Under the pieces are notes generated by a model. That model ran no database searches and was not told the DNA's origin. It was given only the letters and a program-made list of their open reading frames with translations. The translations under genes were made by a program, and so were the position numbers. A DNA stretch of 16,308 nt from NCBI GenBank assembly GCA_035552595.1, contig DASZKZ010000061.1, forward strand, positions 1-16,308. Reading direction: 5' to 3'. Positions 13,543-16,308 of the stretch are shown here, piece by piece. The DNA comes from Aeolococcus sp035552595. GTDB lineage: Bacteria > Chloroflexota > Dormibacteria > Aeolococcales > Aeolococcaceae. Numbering within the stretch: position 1 is the stretch's first letter; the number at the start of each line of letters is the position of its first letter.

Positions 13543-14739
13543 ATGATCGTCAGCCGCTGGCTCACCCGACCGCTCAAGACGCGCCTCCGCTCTGGGATGG
13601 AGTGGTTCGATGACCGCACCGGGGCCACCGAGCTTCTCCACAAGGGGCTCTACGAGGCGGTCCCCAGGAAGGGTGGCTGGGCCTACGCGCTGGGCAGTGC
13701 CACCCTGGCGCTGATCCTGCTCCAGCTGTTCAGCGGGATCTTCCTGCTGCTCGACTACGTGCCCTCGGTCAACGACGCGTTCAACAGCCTGGACTACCTG
13801 CGCAGCAGCGACGCCTTCGGCGCCTGGGTGCGTGGGTTGCACCTCTGGGGCTCGTACACGCTGATCTTCGTGATCGGCCTGCACATGGTGCGCACCTTCC
13901 TCTCGGCCAGCTACAAGCGACCGCGCGAGCTCAACTGGATGACCGGGGCCCTGCTCTTCTTCCTGGTGCTCGGGCTGGCCATCACCGGGGCGATGCTGCC
14001 CTGGGACGAGGCGGCGTACTGGACCACCACGGTGGTGACCAACATCCCCCACTACATCCCCGTCATCGGTGACGGCATCCGCACGCTCTGGCGCGGGGGG
14101 GACTTCGTCGGCCCCATCACCCTGACGCGCACCTTCGCCATCCATGTCTGGGTGCTGCCGTTCCTGATGTTCAGCTTGATCGGCGCCCACCTCTACCTGC
14201 TCCGCCGCCACGGCGAGTTCGGCGCCTGGGTCAACTACGACACCGCACCGGGAGAGGAGGGGGAGAGGCAGATCGCAGAGCGGATCCGCCATGCCGAGCC
14301 GCCCTACCCGACCAAGCGGATCTCACGCCGCTATGCGGCGCCGAGCGAGACGGTTCCGTTCTTTCCCGACCAGATCTTCAAGGACATGGCGCTGAGCACC
14401 GTCCTGATCGCGGTCATCTTCGTCATGGGACTGATCTCCGGAGCACCGCTCGATGAGGCCGCCAACCCGGCGACGCTCAGCTACGTGCCCACCCCGGAGT
14501 GGTTCTTCCTCCCCCTCGACCAGTTCCTGGTGGTGGCGCCGACCAATCCGCTCATCGCCATCGGAGTCTTCGGCGTTCTCGGCTTCGGAGCCGCCCTGAT
14601 GGTGCTCCTGCCCTTCATCGATCGCTCCCCGGAGCGCCGTCCGCTGCGCCGCCCTGAGGTGATCGTGCCCGCCCTCTTCATGGCCTTCACGGTGATCTTC
14701 TTCGCCGTCCTCGGCATCAACCGGCTGTACAACCTGTGA
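13543..14739 (+). CDS. Cytochrome b (b6-type N-part with fused subunit IV part)
   Basis: A 398-residue membrane protein forming the quinol-oxidising core with the Rieske protein. Haem-ligand pairs are His100/His114 (13 residues between) and His201/His216 (14 residues between). The 14-residue second spacing is the cytochrome b6 style rather than the mitochondrial style. LAITGAMLPWDEAAYW (145-160) forms part of the Qo site. A linker of about 65 residues then leads to the C-terminal, subunit IV-like part, with TPEWFFLPL (317-325), a PEWY variant ending in Phe. No cysteine is found anywhere, so the covalent haem ci/cn of b6f-type proteins is not expected. ATG 13543 is the first start after the Rieske stop that gives a normal N-terminal amphipathic segment. 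The stop overlaps the next GTG as GTGA. Confidence 0.94.
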   Translation: MIVSRWLTRPLKTRLRSGMEWFDDRTGATELLHKGLYEAVPRKGGWAYALGSATLALILLQLFSGIFLLLDYVPSVNDAFNSLDYLRSSDAFGAWVRGLHLWGSYTLIFVIGLHMVRTFLSASYKRPRELNWMTGALLFFLVLGLAITGAMLPWDEAAYWTTTVVTNIPHYIPVIGDGIRTLWRGGDFVGPITLTRTFAIHVWVLPFLMFSLIGAHLYLLRRHGEFGAWVNYDTAPGEEGERQIAERIRHAEPPYPTKRISRRYAAPSETVPFFPDQIFKDMALSTVLIAVIFVMGLISGAPLDEAANPATLSYVPTPEWFFLPLDQFLVVAPTNPLIAIGVFGVLGFGAALMVLLPFIDRSPERRPLRRPEVIVPALFMAFTVIFFAVLGINRLYNL

Positions 14740-16184
14740 GCCCGCGCCTCCTTCTCGCCTCGCCTCTGTCGCCGGTGAGCGGCAACATCGTCACCAACGG
14801 CGTCCTCGTCGCCGTGGTGGCGCTGGTGCACATCCAGATCGCCGCGTTTCTGACAGGGTCGTCGACGCTGGCGCTGGTCTCCGAGGCGGTCTCGATGGCG
14901 CGCGGCGACGAGCGCCACGGCCGCGTCGCCCACATGCTGGTGAAGGGGCAGGTGTACATCTTCGGCTTCGGCTCGGCAGTCGCCATCTTCTTTCTCACCT
15001 TCGTGCTGGTCGGCCTGTGGGGGGTCTTCTGGACAGCCCTGCAGCAGATCGCCTTCTGGGTGCTGGTGTTCGAGGCGGTCATGTTCGTCACCGAGATCGT
15101 GCTCCTGTACAGCCTCTACGCCAACTGGGAGCGGCTCCAGGGCCATCGCCGGGCGCGGCTGGGCATGATGCTGCTGCTCAACGTCTCGCTGTGGTGGCAG
15201 ATGTTCCTCATCGACGTGGTGGCGTCGTTCATGCTCACGCCCAACGGCGGCGACGTCAGCATCCTCAACCAGATCCTCAACCCCACCAACCTGCCGCTGA
15301 CCATCCACCGCACCATCGGCAACGTCGCCTGGGCCGGTGCGGTGGTCGCCTTCGTCGGTGGCTTCAACTACCTGCGTCTCACCCGGCGTCAGCGTGAGCC
15401 GTCGCCCGACGCTCCCCAGTCCATGCAGCCGCTGCGCTCCATCGGGGCGATGGCGGCCGGCCACCTCGAGTGGGAGGCACGCCGCACCGAGATCCTCCAC
15501 TGGGAATGGGTTGCGCACTGGGGAGTGATCTGGGCGGTGGCGATGACCCTGCTCCAGCCCTGGGTCGGCTACTCCTACGCCAAGGAGATCCAGCTGCACG
15601 CGTATGGAGCCTGGTACACGATGATGTTCGGCGATCTCTCCAACGTGTTCCTGGTGCAGATCTTCCTGCTGGGCTCGATCTTCACTCTCGGATCGCTGTA
15701 CTTCTGGCGGCGCATGGTGCGCTCCGGCGCCGCCCATGCGCGCCGGCAGCTGCTGCTGGCGGTGGGCCTGATCCTCATGACCCTGCTGGCGGTTCAGCCG
15801 GCCTGGTTCGCTCCGACCTACGCGGCTGCCATCGCCTCCGCGGGCAACCGGGCGTGGTGGGACGGAGGCCTGCTCAACCCCGTCGGCGACTTCATCCCCT
15901 TCAAGGCGGCTGCGCTGATCGGCATGGTGCTGCTCGGTCTGTGGTCGGTGACCAGCTATCTGGCAGCGGTGTCCCGCGGCCACGTCAAGCCGGGCGGCAG
16001 CGGCCGAGGAGCTCAGCGCGCTGCGCTGGTCATCGGGGTGGCGGTGAGCATGATGATGCTGGTGATGGGGGTGATCCGCGAGCACTCTCGCCAGCCCTAT
16101 CTTGTCAACGGCGAGATCACGCTGCATCAGCAGATCACCAACCACGCGCCCTCGCCGACCTCTCTGCAGCAGAGCCAGCCGTGA
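14736..16184 (+). CDS. Cytochrome bd-type oxidase subunit I homologue (CydA-like)
   Basis: A 482-residue membrane protein with about nine helices. His32 (ALVHIQIAAF) matches the helix-1 haem ligand and His191 (TIHRTIGNVAW) the b558 ligand of CydA. Glu113 and Glu120 in WVLVFEAVMFVTEIVLL correspond to the helix-3 glutamates E99/E107 of E. coli CydA (the second aligns exactly with the following WxRL; the first is off by one). The C-terminal IREHSRQPYLVNGE (447-460) keeps the E-x-x-R-Q-P core containing the b595 ligand. It therefore looks like the catalytic partner, whereas the CydA'-like protein at 11530 has lost the glutamates. The classical long Q-loop is not evident. GTG 14736 overlaps the cytochrome b stop, and its own stop overlaps the next GTG. 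Whether it reduces oxygen or another acceptor cannot be told. Confidence 0.87.
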   Translation: MSPRLLLASPLSPVSGNIVTNGVLVAVVALVHIQIAAFLTGSSTLALVSEAVSMARGDERHGRVAHMLVKGQVYIFGFGSAVAIFFLTFVLVGLWGVFWTALQQIAFWVLVFEAVMFVTEIVLLYSLYANWERLQGHRRARLGMMLLLNVSLWWQMFLIDVVASFMLTPNGGDVSILNQILNPTNLPLTIHRTIGNVAWAGAVVAFVGGFNYLRLTRRQREPSPDAPQSMQPLRSIGAMAAGHLEWEARRTEILHWEWVAHWGVIWAVAMTLLQPWVGYSYAKEIQLHAYGAWYTMMFGDLSNVFLVQIFLLGSIFTLGSLYFWRRMVRSGAAHARRQLLLAVGLILMTLLAVQPAWFAPTYAAAIASAGNRAWWDGGLLNPVGDFIPFKAAALIGMVLLGLWSVTSYLAAVSRGHVKPGGSGRGAQRAALVIGVAVSMMMLVMGVIREHSRQPYLVNGEITLHQQITNHAPSPTSLQQSQP

Positions 16185-16308
16185 GGGTCCCGCTGGGCGC
16201 CGTGGCGCTGCGCATCCCCATCTTCCTCTCCGCGCACGAGGAGCTGCGCAGTGCCATCGAGCCGCCCTGGCCGCGATGGATGCGCGACCTCTATGAGCTC
16301 GAGGAGGC
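16181..16308 (+). CDS. Unrecognised gene, 3' part outside the window
   Basis: GTG 16181 overlaps the CydA-like stop as GTGA and opens a frame that runs to the window edge (42 codons). The start reads MRVPLGAVALRIPIF, followed by SAHEELRSAIEPPWPRWM and an acidic helix-like end LYELEE. There is no signal peptide, CxxCH or clear membrane helix in this piece. I do not recognise the family. The coupled start says it belongs to the same operon. Confidence 0.55.
   Translation, partial: MRVPLGAVALRIPIFLSAHEELRSAIEPPWPRWMRDLYELEE

Noticed and set aside
14481..16145. Long minus-strand open frame of 554 codons
   Set aside because: It is antisense to the CydA-like and cytochrome b genes, with low-complexity composition (His, Asp, Gln, Arg). 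It is a shadow of high GC3.

Overview
The window is GC-rich, gene-dense bacterial DNA. It has 14 complete or nearly complete protein-coding genes, plus a gene cut at each end. I see no tRNA, rRNA, CRISPR array or insertion sequence, and no gene-free stretch over 200 bases. The lineage cannot be fixed from sequence alone. Several traits fit a high-GC member of Terrabacteria such as Chloroflexota/Dormibacterota or a deep actinobacterial relative: apparent leaderless promoters, an archaeal-type tyrosyl-tRNA synthetase, a short one-helix Rieske protein with a single 398-residue cytochrome b, and bd-like oxidase subunits without CydB. This placement is inference. A normal actinobacterial qcrCAB operon is not what is present.

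Left part (1-2963): the 3' part of an MFS exporter (+), a DoxX-like membrane protein (-), a dodecin of the calcium-dodecin type (+) divergent from doxX, and an alpha/beta hydrolase (+) that appears to lack the catalytic histidine and carries an Arg-rich tail.

Middle part (2964-8605): tryptophanyl-tRNA synthetase (+), overlapped at its stop by a LOG/TIGR00725-like Rossmann protein that seems to start at CTG. Convergent to these is a minus-strand run of peptidase S51, MFS transporter and archaeal-type TyrRS. A ferredoxin-NADP reductase-like flavoprotein (+) diverges from the S51 gene.

Right part (8606-16308) is the remarkable region. A minus-strand gene encodes a protein of two clear and one degenerate PCP_red-like modules (the small domain at the C-terminus of the protochlorophyllide reductase 57 kDa subunit). 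Across a 190-bp regulatory region with a perfect 12-bp palindrome, a plus-strand operon starts. It opens with a 674-residue fusion of two ATP-type universal stress domains, three PCP_red modules and a rubredoxin-like zinc ribbon. Then come a CydA-like subunit, an 85-residue two-helix membrane protein, a Rieske protein, a b6-type cytochrome b, a second CydA-like subunit, and the first 42 codons of another gene. Genes are joined by 1-12 bp gaps or 4-bp GTGA/ATGA overlaps, so one transcript and coupled translation are likely.

My reading is that this operon encodes a composite quinol-oxidising module, joining a Rieske/cytochrome b complex to a CydA/CydA' oxidase-like pair without CydB. The two PCP_red proteins, which share paired Cys-Pro-Val motifs, would be dedicated sensor, assembly or redox partners. 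The component families are read from sequence; the joint function is inference.
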